A DNA stretch of 64,000 bases from an uncultured Pelagibacteraceae bacterium (GTDB lineage: Bacteria > Pseudomonadota > Alphaproteobacteria > Pelagibacterales > Pelagibacteraceae). Each line of letters starts with the position of its first letter. Within the stretch, counting starts at the first letter, position 1. Made by a program: the position numbers and the translations under genes. The stretch lies in NCBI GenBank assembly GCA_902560245.1, contig CACELK010000003.1:1-64000 (forward strand), written 5' to 3'. Shown in pieces: positions 1 through 11,686 of this stretch. The notes under the pieces were generated by a model. That model had not been told where the DNA came from. It did not search any database and saw only the letters and a program-made list of their open reading frames with translations.

Positions 1-2605
<2,605 letters not shown>

Positions 2606-2606
<1 letters not shown>

Positions 2607-4945
2607 TAGTAAAACCTTAATATATTATTGTTTTTAAATCTATTATTAATATCAATATTTTTGTCCTTATTAGAATATGACGTTTCATTTTTAAAAGCTT
2701 CAATAATTGTTTTTTTTGATGCAAAGCTTGATTTTTTTCCAGTATCTGGGTCTACTACCATCATTGTGATGTTATCAGAAACTTTAAATGGTCTAGCGTC
2801 CTTTTTTTTTACTGCGTTTTTAATAAACTCTTTAAAAACCGGTAGAGCTGTTTTCGCACCTGTTTCGTATTTTCCAAGTGGAGCTGGTTCATCCATTCCA
2901 ACATAAACACCTATAACTAACTTAGATGTAAAACCTATAAACCATGTATCAGTATTTTTATTTGTTGTTCCAGTTTTGCCTGCAATATCTAAATTTAAAT
3001 CTTTGAGTTTTTTACCTGTTCCTCTTTTAATAACACCCTCTAACATCGAGATCATTTGGTAAGCAGTTTCTTGGGAAAAAACTTGAGAGAAGTTATCTGA
3101 AATTTTTGGTAAATTTTTACTATCAAACGACAATTGATCACAGTTATTACAAATTCTCTTTTCGCCATTAAAAATTGTTGTTCCCTTAGTGTCTTGGATT
3201 CTGTCTATCATAATTGGTTTGACTAATTTTCCTCCATTTACAAAAGAACAGTATGCAGATGTAAGTTTAAGAAGAGTTGTTTCTGCAGAGCCTAGTGAAA
3301 TTGATAAAAGTTCGTCAGGATTTTCATAAATTCCTAATTCTTTGGAAAAATTGACTATTTTTTTTAATCCTAAATCTTGAGCAATTCTAACTGTCATTAA
3401 ATTTCTCGATTTTTCAAGTCCTTTCCTTAAGGTTGAAGGTCCATAAAATTTTTTTCCATAATTTTCTGGTTTCCACATTTTTAAATCTGTACCTTGCTCA
3501 AGAACAAGAGGTGCATCAAGAATTAAAGTCGAAGGCGTATAGTTGTTTTCTAAAGCCAAAGTATAAATAAATGGTTTAAAAGCTGAACCTGGTTGCCTAA
3601 ATGCTTGCGTTGCTCTATTAAACTCACTTTTTTTAAAACTAAAACCACCACTTAAAGCAAGAACTCTTCCTGTAAAAGGATCCATTATAACAATTGCTCC
3701 ATTCGCTTTTGGTAATTGTTTTAATTCATAAATTTCTTTACTTTTTTTCTTTACATAAATTAAATCTCCAACATCAAATAAATCTTTAATACTTTGCCTT
3801 GTCCACTCTACTCCAGAATTTTTTAGTTTTCCTTTTTCTTTGTCGCTTGTTTCTATATCTATTGAATATTCATTAATTTTTTTTACTATTGCTATTTTCC
3901 AGTCTAAAGAATTTTCTAATTTAAATTTTTCAAGATTTGTATTCCAATCGATAAGATTTTTTCTTTTAGCTATTGGCCCCCTCCATCCTTTTCTTTTATC
4001 ATAATCAATAAGACCTTTTCTTAAAGAATAAGTGGCAATATTCTGTAAATTTAAATTTAAAGGTGTTTTAATATTAAAACCTTGTTCATACACCTTTTCA
4101 AAACCAAATTTTTCAACGATTTTTTTTCTTATATCTTCTACGTAATAACGTGTGTCCTCTAAAAATATTTTTTTTCTTTTTTTTAAAGAAATTTCACTTT
4201 TTTTAAAAATTTCTAAATTTTTTTTAGAAATATATTTGTTATCATATAAGTTTTTTAAAACTAAATTTCTTCTAAATTTTGCAACCTCAATATTTTTATA
4301 TGGATTATATCTACTTGGTGCTTTTGGAAGTGCTGCAAGAAGTGCAGCTTCATTATATTCTAATTCATTTATAGATTTATCAAAATATTTTAGACTTGCG
4401 GAAGCTATACCATAAGTTCCCTCTCCTAAATAAATTTGATTTAAATATAGTTCCAATATTCTTTCTTTGCTTAAAGCTCTTTCAATTCTAAATGCTAGAA
4501 TTGCCTCTTTTAATTTTCTCTGAAAACTAACTTCGTTAGTAAGTAGAAAATTTTTTGCCACTTGTTGAGTGATAGTCGATGCACCCTCAAGTCTTCTTGA
4601 ATATGCTATATTTGAAATATTTTTAATAACTGCTCTAAGTACACCTTTTGCGTCAACCCCAGGATGAGTAAAGAAATTTTTATCTTCAGCAGATAAAAAA
4701 GAATTTACTATTTTTTTTGGTATAGCATCATAAGGAACAAAAATTCTCTTCTCTGAAGAAAAATCACTTACTAGCTCACCTTCCCCCGAGTAAACTTTAC
4801 TTGAAACTGGAGGTTTGTAATTTTTTAGAAACTTATAATCAGGTAAATTATTGGAAAATATCCATAAAACACCTAGCGCAAAAAGTGAAGCAACTAAAAA
4901 AGTGCTTGAAATAATGATTAAAATATTTTTTACAAGTTTGCTCAT
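2606..4945 (-). CDS. mrcA: Penicillin-binding protein 1A, bifunctional transglycosylase/transpeptidase
   Basis: This class A PBP polymerises and cross-links peptidoglycan in the periplasm. After a short cytoplasmic N-terminus and one TM segment (about 6-30) comes the GT51 domain, with EDKNFFTHPG (catalytic Glu) and EGASTITQQVAKNFL. The transpeptidase domain has the SxxK nucleophile in RQPGSAFKPF (about 455), SRN, and KTGTT (about 659). The 779-residue length is normal for PBP1A. It is the first gene of the mrcA-prfB-asmA-like set and diverges from the RNase E/G gene across about 100 bp. An insertion of about 90 residues between the GT51 and transpeptidase domains (about 310-400) fits the OB-like domain of PBP1A. 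Confidence 0.95.
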
Positions 4946-5046
4946 TTTTCTATTATTTAATATATGAATTTGTTAAACATAAGGCATAATAAATAAAACA
5001 AAATTTATAAATTAAACTAAAAAATGAAAAAATTAATCAAAATTTT

Positions 5047-6816
5047 ATGGAAAAAAATTTATATATTGATGCATCGCATCCAAATGAAACTAGAGTTGTA
5101 CTTAAATCAAATGGACATATTGAAGACTACGAATACGAAGGTCTAAATAGTAATTTAATTAAGAATAACATCTATCTAGGAAAAGTAAGTCGGGTAGAAC
5201 CATCTTTGCAAGCAGCTTTCGTAGATTTTGGGAGAGAAAGACATGGATTCCTCTCTTTTAACGATATTCAATCTGATTATTATCAAATTCCACAAAGTGA
5301 TTTGAAAATTATAAAAGAAGAAGAAGAAAAAGATAGAGAAAAACTTCAAATAGAAAGTGAACAACAAGAAGAAAAAAATTTAACTGAGGGAAATTTAGAA
5401 ATAGCTGATCCCGTAGAAAAACCCCCTGAAAATGTAAATAACACTGATAATCAAATAAAAGATAAAAAAAAGTATCGACCGAAGAGATATAAAATTCAGG
5501 AAGTTATAAAACCAAATCAAGTAATACTTGTCCAAGTTTTGAAAGATGAAAGAGGACAAAAAGGTGCAGCCCTAACAACTTTTATTTCTATTGCTGGTAA
5601 ATATATTGTTTTAATGCCGAATACTCCTAAAGGAGGAGGCATATCAAGAAAAATCTTTAATCCAAATGATAGAAAAAAAATTAGAAGCATTTTAAATGAA
5701 ATAAAAATTCCAAGTGAGATGGGACTTATTGTTAGAACAGCAGGATCAAATAAAACAAAAAATGAAATTGATCATGATCTCCAAAATTTAATTAATGCTT
5801 GGAACTCAATAAAAGATACTGCCATTAATTCTATAGCACCATCTATAATTCATCAAGAAAGTGAAATAATTAAAAGAACAATAAGAGACATGTACGATGA
5901 AGATACACAAAATATAATTGTTGAGGGAAGTGAGGGATATAAAAAAGCACAAAGTTTTATGAAAATATTAATGCCAAACCATGTTAAAAAAGTTAAAAAA
6001 TACAGAGATAAGGTACCTTTATTTTATAAAGAGAATATAGAAATAAAATTAAACGAAATATTTAACACACATGTTAAACTTATTTCAGGTGGATATTTGG
6101 TAATAAATCCAACTGAAGCTTTAGTTTCAATAGACGTTAATTCAGGAAAATCAATAAAACAAAAAAATGTTGAAAGTACCGCTTTGGATACAAATCTAGA
6201 AGCAGCTGACGAAATTTCAAGACAAATCAAGATAAGAGATTTATCAGGTTTAATAATTATTGATTTCATCGATATGCTTAGTTATGGGAATAGAAGATTG
6301 GTTGAAAAAAGATTAAAAGAAAAATGTAGATCAGACAGAGCAAGAATCCAAATAGGTCGTATAAGTAATTTCGGTTTGCTTGAAATGTCTAGACAAAGAC
6401 TGAGGGAGAGCTCAGTTAAATGGGAAGTTAAGTTAACAGATGAATCATTTGCGTTTAAACTTTTAAAATTAATAGAGTTAAAAGTCATATCTAATAAAGC
6501 TAAGTTTGTAGAGCTTAAAATATGTGAAAAAATTTCTAATTTTATGAAAGAAAATTTTATTGATGAATTAAATTATTTTGAAAAAAAAAATAAAACAAAA
6601 ATTAAAATAATCTCAGATAATTCATTAATAATACCAGAATACATAATCAATTTACAAAATAAATCTAAAAAAATTCTAGAAAAAATTGAATACTTTGAAA
6701 AAACAAAAAAAACCTTTAATAAAAAAATAATTGAAAGTAAAAAAGATATCAAAAAAAATCTTTTTAAAAAGAAAAAATTTTATAAAAGAAAATTTATTAA
6801 AAAAAAAATTAAATAA
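5047..6816 (+). CDS. rne: Ribonuclease E/G family endoribonuclease without a zinc-link motif
   Basis: Single-strand-specific endoribonuclease for mRNA turnover and rRNA processing. The N-terminal S1 region ([21 protein letters not shown]) is interrupted by an acidic, disordered insert (about 85-150) before it resumes at [15 protein letters not shown]. The DNase I-like catalytic aspartates are visible: D363 in SIDVNSGK and D406 in IIIDFIDM, 43 residues apart as in E. coli RNase E (303/346). The CPxC zinc-link that normally follows SRQRLRES is absent; the chain goes straight into [13 protein letters not shown]. The tail is a Lys-rich basic stretch, not a long degradosome scaffold. Its 3' end overlaps convergent thiG by 8 bp. 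Confidence 0.9.
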   Translation: MEKNLYIDASHPNETRVVLKSNGHIEDYEYEGLNSNLIKNNIYLGKVSRVEPSLQAAFVDFGRERHGFLSFNDIQSDYYQIPQSDLKIIKEEEEKDREKLQIESEQQEEKNLTEGNLEIADPVEKPPENVNNTDNQIKDKKKYRPKRYKIQEVIKPNQVILVQVLKDERGQKGAALTTFISIAGKYIVLMPNTPKGGGISRKIFNPNDRKKIRSILNEIKIPSEMGLIVRTAGSNKTKNEIDHDLQNLINAWNSIKDTAINSIAPSIIHQESEIIKRTIRDMYDEDTQNIIVEGSEGYKKAQSFMKILMPNHVKKVKKYRDKVPLFYKENIEIKLNEIFNTHVKLISGGYLVINPTEALVSIDVNSGKSIKQKNVESTALDTNLEAADEISRQIKIRDLSGLIIIDFIDMLSYGNRRLVEKRLKEKCRSDRARIQIGRISNFGLLEMSRQRLRESSVKWEVKLTDESFAFKLLKLIELKVISNKAKFVELKICEKISNFMKENFIDELNYFEKKNKTKIKIISDNSLIIPEYIINLQNKSKKILEKIEYFEKTKKTFNKKIIESKKDIKKNLFKKKKFYKRKFIKKKIK

Positions 6817-7582
6817 TACCCTTTGTAGGAGAAGAAGGTTTTCCTAAAAATGTTTTTTCAATTCTTCCCGAAAGATAAGATTGCCTTCCAGCAATTACCG
6901 AATTTTTAAATGCCAAAGCCATTTGATAAGGATTTTTTGCTCTTGCTATTGCAGTATTTACCAAAACACCATCACAACCAAGTTCCATTGCTATTGCTGC
7001 ATCTGAGGACTGACCGAGACCTGCATCTACTATAATTGGAAGTTTAGTTTGAGATCTAATTATTCTAATATTTATTTTATTCTGAATTCCCAATCCAGAA
7101 CCAATTGGAGCGGCTAAAGGCATAATTGCACTTGCACCTACATCCTCTAATTTTTTTGCCATCAATGGATCATCAGTGCAATATACCATTACATTAAAAC
7201 CCTCTTTTGTTAAAACTTTAGTAGATTTTAATGTTTCAATCATATCTGGATATAGAGTTTTTTTATCTCCTAAAACTTCTAGTTTAACCAATTTCCATCC
7301 ACCTATTTCTCTTGCTAGTCTTAGAGTTCTTAATGCTTCTTCCGAAGTAAAGCAGCCAGCAGTATTTGGTAGATACGTGATTTTTTTTGGGTTCAAATAA
7401 TCCATTAACAATGGTTTATTTTTATTTTCTATGTTAACTCTTCTAACTGCAACAGTAACAATTTCAGCACCTGAAAGTTTTACTGCTTTAGCGCATTCAG
7501 ACATATCTTTATATTTTCCTGTTCCAACAATTAATCTAGATTTAAATTTTCTGTTTGCTATTTTTAAAAAATCTTTTTTCAA
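6809..7582 (-). CDS. thiG: Thiazole synthase
   Basis: Forms the thiazole phosphate half of thiamin from deoxyxylulose 5-phosphate, dehydroglycine and ThiS-thiocarboxylate. It is a TIM-barrel protein of 257 residues. Diagnostic segments are [10 protein letters not shown] at the N-terminus, VKLEVLGD (Schiff-base lysine), [12 protein letters not shown] and [18 protein letters not shown] (phosphate binding). It lies 2 bp downstream of thiS. Cultured SAR11 strains are known to lack ThiC and to need exogenous pyrimidine precursor, so keeping only the thiazole branch here fits that lifestyle; the absence of thiC elsewhere in this genome cannot be seen from the window. Confidence 0.95.
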   Translation of the reverse strand: MKKDFLKIANRKFKSRLIVGTGKYKDMSECAKAVKLSGAEIVTVAVRRVNIENKNKPLLMDYLNPKKITYLPNTAGCFTSEEALRTLRLAREIGGWKLVKLEVLGDKKTLYPDMIETLKSTKVLTKEGFNVMVYCTDDPLMAKKLEDVGASAIMPLAAPIGSGLGIQNKINIRIIRSQTKLPIIVDAGLGQSSDAAIAMELGCDGVLVNTAIARAKNPYQMALAFKNSVIAGRQSYLSGRIEKTFLGKPSSPTKGII

Positions 7583-7584
7583 AT

Positions 7585-7803
7585 TTAACCTCCGCCAATA
7601 AAATGAACTATTTCAATTCTATCATTTTTTTTAAGTTTAATTTTTTTAAAGGAGTTCTTATTAACTATTTCATGATTTAATTCAATGGCAACCTTTTTTA
7701 ATGGAACTTTAAGTCTTTTAATATAACTTTCTAAAGTAAGATTTTCTTGAATTATTGATGTTTTGCCATTAATTTTAATTTTTATTTTTTTTATATTTTT
7801 CAT
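7585..7803 (-). CDS. thiS: Sulfur carrier protein ThiS
   Basis: Small ubiquitin-like protein of 72 residues ending in the required Gly-Gly (HFIGGG), whose C-terminus is thiocarboxylated to deliver sulfur to ThiG. Mid-protein [20 protein letters not shown] resembles the ThiS core. A Lys-rich N-terminal beta strand precedes it. It is coupled to thiG, with a 2-bp gap, and diverges from aroQ with only 16 bp between start codons, so the promoters of the two transcripts must overlap or lie inside the neighbouring coding regions. Confidence 0.92.
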   Translation of the reverse strand: MKNIKKIKIKINGKTSIIQENLTLESYIKRLKVPLKKVAIELNHEIVNKNSFKKIKLKKNDRIEIVHFIGGG

Positions 7804-7819
7804 AATATATAACTATTTC

Positions 7820-8269
7820 ATGACTAAAAATATTTTAATCATCAATGGTCCAAATCTTAATCTATTAGGAGAAAGAGAACAATCCCAATATGGATCAATT
7901 ACCTTAGATAAATTAAAAGATGATTGTATTAAAAAATGTAAAGAATTAAATATAAATTTAGAATTTACACAATCAAATATTGAAGGTGAGATTGTAAATA
8001 TAATTCAAGAAGCAAGAAACATGTATGACGGAATTATAATTAATGCAGCTGCTTTCACGCATACATCTGTTGCTATTAGAGATGCATTGAGTATCTTTAA
8101 AAAACCTAGCATAGAGCTACATATCTCTAACATTTATAGAAGGGAGGAATTTAGACAAAAATCACTTATTAGTGATGTTGTAACGGGAGGAATATTTGGT
8201 TTAGGAAGTGACGGTTATATTTTAGCCATAATTTCAATGCAAAAGATATTAGAAAATGAAAATAGATAA
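7820..8269 (+). CDS. aroQ: 3-dehydroquinate dehydratase, type II
   Basis: Third step of the shikimate pathway: dehydroquinate to dehydroshikimate. I start at ATG 7820 (MTKNILIINGPNLNLLG), because the longer in-frame ORF from 7763 adds only a hydrophobic run that overlaps thiS antisense. Type II hallmarks are GPNLNLLGEREQSQYG (catalytic Arg/Tyr region), NAAAFTHTSVAIRDAL and ELHISNIYRREEFRQ. The 149-residue length is normal. It is first in the aroQ-accB-accC cluster typical of alphaproteobacteria; the 3' end overlaps accB by 14 bp. Confidence 0.95.
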   Translation: MTKNILIINGPNLNLLGEREQSQYGSITLDKLKDDCIKKCKELNINLEFTQSNIEGEIVNIIQEARNMYDGIIINAAAFTHTSVAIRDALSIFKKPSIELHISNIYRREEFRQKSLISDVVTGGIFGLGSDGYILAIISMQKILENENR

Positions 8270-8675
8270 AAAACTAATTAAAGAACTTACAAGCTATTTA
8301 AATGAATTTGAGCTGACAGAAATTGAATATGGGAATAATGATTTAAAAATTAAAGTTTCTAGAGCTAGCGTTGCTCAATCAAAAGTGTTTTCTAATGTTA
8401 AAGATATCACAGTCAACCAAAATATTAAATCAGAGAATGAGGGAAATAAAGTCACTTCACCTATTATCGGAACTGCATATCTGGCTCCAGAGCCAGGGGC
8501 AAAAAAATTTGTTGAAGTTGGAAAAAAGGTTAAAAAAGGTGACACGCTTTTGATAGTCGAGGCGATGAAAACTATGAATCATGTTCCATCTCCCTCTGAT
8601 GGTATTGTAAAAGAAGTTTGTGTAAAAGACGGTCAGCCTGTCGAATTTGGTCAGACAATCATAATACTCGGTTAA
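8256..8675 (+). CDS. accB: Biotin carboxyl carrier protein of acetyl-CoA carboxylase
   Basis: Carries biotin between the carboxylase and carboxyltransferase parts of acetyl-CoA carboxylase, the first committed step of fatty-acid synthesis. The N-terminal part (1-60) is the AccC-binding region. A linker and the C-terminal biotinyl domain follow, with the biotinylated Lys in VEAMKTMNHV and the thumb-type segment upstream. Length 139 residues. It overlaps aroQ by 14 bp and its stop shares bases with the accC start (TAATG), so translation of the pair is probably coupled. Confidence 0.96.
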   Translation: MKIDKKLIKELTSYLNEFELTEIEYGNNDLKIKVSRASVAQSKVFSNVKDITVNQNIKSENEGNKVTSPIIGTAYLAPEPGAKKFVEVGKKVKKGDTLLIVEAMKTMNHVPSPSDGIVKEVCVKDGQPVEFGQTIIILG

Positions 8676-10012
8676 TGTTTAAAAAAATTTTAATAGCAAA
8701 TCGAGGTGAAATAGCTGTTAGAATAATAAGAGCATGTAAAGAATGGGGTATTTCTACTGTAGCTGTTCATTCTGATGTAGACAAAGATAGTATGCACGTG
8801 AGGCTAGCGGATGAAAGTGTATGTATTGGCTCACATCAGCCAGCAAATAGTTATTTAAATATTTCTGCCTTAATGTCAGCGATTGAGTTGACTGGTGCAA
8901 AAGCAGTCCATCCTGGCTATGGTTTTTTATCTGAAAATTCTAATTTTGCAAAAATTCTTGAAGACAATCAAATTAAATTTATTGGCCCTTCATCTAAACT
9001 AATAAAAATGATGGGAGACAAAATACAGGCAAAAAAGGTCGCTAAAGAAAATGGCTTGCCTGTAATAGAAGGTTCAGATGGAGGTATATCTGATGTAAAA
9101 AAAGCAAAGCAAATATCAAAGGAAATAGGTTTTCCAGTTTTGATTAAAGCGGCAGGAGGTGGTGGTGGAAAAGGGATGAAAATAGTTTTTGATGAAGATA
9201 AATTTGAAGAGTTATTTTTGTCAGCTAAATCAGAAGCAAAAAAATTTTTTGCAAATGATGAGGTTTATATTGAAAAATTTTTTCAAAATCCAAGACACAT
9301 TGAAGTTCAGGTTTTATCTGGGAAAAATAGAACTGTTCATTTATATGAGAGAGACTGTTCTGTTCAAAGAAGACATCAAAAACTTATAGAAGAAACGCCA
9401 AGTCCTATATTAACTGAAGATGTAAGAAACGATCTTCTAGATAAAACAGTTAAAATGGTAAGTAAAATTGGATATGAAGGAGCTGGAACCGTTGAATTTA
9501 TTTATGAAGATAAAAAATTTTATTTTTTAGAAATGAATACAAGAGTTCAAGTTGAACATCCTGTAACTGAAATGGTTACTGGAATTGACATTATTAAAGA
9601 ACAAATATTTATAGCTTTTACTGGTAATACAGCACTTGAGCAAAATGATGTAAACCCAAGAGGACATGCAATTGAATGTAGAATCAATGCTGAGGATCCA
9701 AGTAAAAATTTTCAACCATCACCTGGAATTATTGGAATGTGTCATCAACCATCAGGATTTAGAACTAGAGTAGATGGTTCTATATATCAAGGATATAAGG
9801 TTACTCCCTATTATGACAGTATGGTTTGTAAACTTATATGTCATGGAAGGAATAGACAAGAAGCAATTCAAAGAATGGTTAGATCGTTAGATGAGTTTGT
9901 AATTGAAGGTATTACTACAACAATTCCACTACACAAAAAATTACTTACAAATGAGAAATTTATCAATTCAGATTTCAATGTAAGCTGGTTAGATAACGAA
10001 AAAATAATTTAA
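8675..10012 (+). CDS. accC: Biotin carboxylase subunit of acetyl-CoA carboxylase
   Basis: ATP-dependent carboxylation of AccB-biotin. The start is ATG 8675 (MFKKILIANRGEIAVRIIRAC), overlapping the accB stop; an upstream ATG at 8618 would add 19 residues read out of frame through accB and is rejected. ATP-grasp features are the Gly-rich loop KAAGGGGGKGMK, the HIEVQVL segment, RDCSVQRRHQKLIEE and FLEMNTRVQVEHPVTE. Total 445 residues, as expected. It converges with the DUF2155 gene, overlapping by 4 bp. Confidence 0.97.
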   Translation: MFKKILIANRGEIAVRIIRACKEWGISTVAVHSDVDKDSMHVRLADESVCIGSHQPANSYLNISALMSAIELTGAKAVHPGYGFLSENSNFAKILEDNQIKFIGPSSKLIKMMGDKIQAKKVAKENGLPVIEGSDGGISDVKKAKQISKEIGFPVLIKAAGGGGGKGMKIVFDEDKFEELFLSAKSEAKKFFANDEVYIEKFFQNPRHIEVQVLSGKNRTVHLYERDCSVQRRHQKLIEETPSPILTEDVRNDLLDKTVKMVSKIGYEGAGTVEFIYEDKKFYFLEMNTRVQVEHPVTEMVTGIDIIKEQIFIAFTGNTALEQNDVNPRGHAIECRINAEDPSKNFQPSPGIIGMCHQPSGFRTRVDGSIYQGYKVTPYYDSMVCKLICHGRNRQEAIQRMVRSLDEFVIEGITTTIPLHKKLLTNEKFINSDFNVSWLDNEKII

Positions 10013-10425
10013 TAGCAGCCAGTAAGCCAAATATCATAAACTGGATGGTCAAATGGTTTAACTGTAGGGCCTGAAGAAAAAGTCCATCCATTAAAAACAA
10101 ATACTTCATCATTCTTTTTGTTTGTAATATCTTTTACCTGAATATAGGCAGTAATTTCTGGGTTATCGTCGAACTCAGAATTTTTACATCTTAGAATCTT
10201 AATTATTAGATTTTTAAATTTTTTTTCTTCATTAATTTTTATTTTTAGAAGTTTATTTTTTGAACTAACTTTATCTAAAATTTTTATTTCAACAAAATTC
10301 CCCTCTAAAAAATCTGAAGCTATAGAAAAACTTATGAGAGAACTACACATTAAAAAAAAAAATAAAACTAAAAATATTAAAGAATTATTCTTTCCAGGAT
10401 TTATACTTTTTTTCAATTTTATCAT
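10009..10425 (-). CDS. DUF2155 family secreted protein
   Basis: Residues about 15-37 form a hydrophobic signal or anchor sequence, and the mature part is likely periplasmic. The C-terminal signature FVFNGWTFSSGPTVKPFDHP followed by VYDIWLTGC matches the DUF2155 pattern (FsGWMfasSPal..hPVYDvWv..C) that I recognise from alphaproteobacteria. Function is unknown. It overlaps the upstream NDUFA12-like gene by 41 bp, the association commonly seen in alphaproteobacterial genomes. Length 138 residues with two Cys (about 101 and the last residue), which might form a disulfide. Confidence 0.8.
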   Translation of the reverse strand: MIKLKKSINPGKNNSLIFLVLFFFLMCSSLISFSIASDFLEGNFVEIKILDKVSSKNKLLKIKINEEKKFKNLIIKILRCKNSEFDDNPEITAYIQVKDITNKKNDEVFVFNGWTFSSGPTVKPFDHPVYDIWLTGCY

Positions 10426-10744
10426 TATTTTTATTTGGATGATAAGAGTTCTCTGTTCCAGTTTGATTTGGCATATGAGGTTTTTGCCAATTATATTTTT
10501 CTAGCTGATGAATATTTTCAATCTTATTTTTTGTATGATGCATCCAAGAATACCACTCATCTGGTATCTTAGAGGCATCAATTTCTCCATTATAAATAAC
10601 CCATCTCTTTCCTTTTTTATTTTGATAATATTTGTTACCAAAAGAGTCTTTGCCTACAAATTTTCCAAACAATAATGTTTGAATGCTGGTCCCAATAGTT
10701 GATTGATTCCACCAAATGAAAATTTTTTTTAAATGTGTCAACAT
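10385..10744 (-). CDS. NDUFA12/B17.2-like respiratory complex I accessory protein
   Basis: A 119-residue soluble protein. The core GKFVGKDSFGNKYYQNKKGKRW, then GEIDASKIPDEWYSWMHHT and EKYNWQKPHMPNQTGT match the NDUFA12 family, a supernumerary complex I subunit shared by mitochondria and alphaproteobacteria. By homology it is peripheral to NADH:ubiquinone oxidoreductase near the quinone-binding arm. It is the first gene of a two-gene unit with the DUF2155 gene. The region upstream to 10856 (112 bp, very AT-rich) must hold divergent promoters for this gene and the NrdJ-like gene; I see no confident -35/-10 pair there. Confidence 0.88.
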   Translation of the reverse strand: MLTHLKKIFIWWNQSTIGTSIQTLLFGKFVGKDSFGNKYYQNKKGKRWVIYNGEIDASKIPDEWYSWMHHTKNKIENIHQLEKYNWQKPHMPNQTGTENSYHPNKNNDKIEKKYKSWKE

Positions 10745-10856
10745 GTTTTTTTTAAAATTATTTCAATTCTAAATTGTAAAAAATAAATTAGACTAAAATA
10801 TTTATTTGTATATACATTATTAACAAATAAGACTCAAAAAAAAATAAATTAGAAAA

Positions 10857-11684
10857 ATGGCAAAATATTTAGTTGAAACATATTACACTTGTAGTTTTAA
10901 GGTAAGTCACTATCTCGAAGATATAAACGAAGCAGAATTATCTACTCTTGAAAAAAGAGATGATGGTAAATTTGAAATTTTAGACATCAAACTTGATAGT
11001 AGGAAAACAAAAAATTTAGATAAAAATAATAATAATATTGCTAATGACAAACCTACAGAAATTTCAAAAAAAGATACTAGCCCTCAAATAGTACCTCCTA
11101 AGACAAGTCCAAAATTTATTCAAAAAATTAATGATGGATTGGGTAAAAGATTTAGTATGCCTGATAGAAGAAAAGGTTATATTCAAAAAGCTACAATTGG
11201 AAATCATAAAATTTATTTACATACTGGTGAATATGAAGATGGAAAAATTGGCGAAATATTTATAGATACCAGTAAAGAAGGTGAGCTTGTAAAAGCATTA
11301 ATGAACAATTTCGCAATTGCAGTTTCGCTGGGTCTCCAATATGGAGTTCCACTTGATGAATTTATAAATGCTTATGTAGGAACAAAATTTGAACCTTCGG
11401 GTAAGGTGTATGGAAATGATAGAATTTTAAGTGCAACATCAATGTTAGATTATATCTTTAGGGAATTAGCTATATCATACCAAAACAGAGAAGATTTAGC
11501 ACATACCCCATCAATAGGAAGTTCTGAAAAAAATAGCTCAATGGATGAGGATAGTGCTGATGACCAAAACCAGTTTTTAAAAATTGTTAAAGACATAACA
11601 AGCAAAGGTTTTATAAGAAGTAACTATAAAAAAAATTTAGTAGATTTGTCTGATATCAAAATTAATCTTAAAGGAAAGAAATAG
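10857..11684 (+). CDS. Free-standing C-terminal (TSCPD-region) domain of B12-dependent ribonucleotide reductase
   Basis: Residues about 100-220 closely resemble the C-terminal part of alphaproteobacterial NrdJ (adenosylcobalamin-dependent class II ribonucleotide reductase). Visible are [60 protein letters not shown] and [14 protein letters not shown]. The catalytic barrel, the cobalamin-binding region and the active-site cysteines of a whole reductase are absent, and the protein is 275 residues, not about 1200. The first 60 residues ([22 protein letters not shown]) do not match NrdJ in my view. It may be a detached regulatory domain or a repurposed relic; function is not known. It ends 2 bp from the convergent aspS stop. 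Confidence 0.75.
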   Translation: MAKYLVETYYTCSFKVSHYLEDINEAELSTLEKRDDGKFEILDIKLDSRKTKNLDKNNNNIANDKPTEISKKDTSPQIVPPKTSPKFIQKINDGLGKRFSMPDRRKGYIQKATIGNHKIYLHTGEYEDGKIGEIFIDTSKEGELVKALMNNFAIAVSLGLQYGVPLDEFINAYVGTKFEPSGKVYGNDRILSATSMLDYIFRELAISYQNREDLAHTPSIGSSEKNSSMDEDSADDQNQFLKIVKDITSKGFIRSNYKKNLVDLSDIKINLKGKK

Positions 11685-11686
11685 TT

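Noticed and set aside
4946-5046. Promoter or leader RNA between mrcA and the RNase E/G gene
   Set aside because: RNase E genes can carry autoregulatory leaders, but I see only AT-rich sequence with no defined stem or -35/-10 pair.
7763-7819. Hydrophobic N-terminal extension of AroQ
   Set aside because: It reads the thiS 5' end antisense, and dehydroquinases are cytosolic and start at the MTKNILIINGPN segment.
10745-10856. Small RNA or riboswitch in the NDUFA12-like/NrdJ-like gap
   Set aside because: Pure AT-rich sequence, no stable stem visible by eye.
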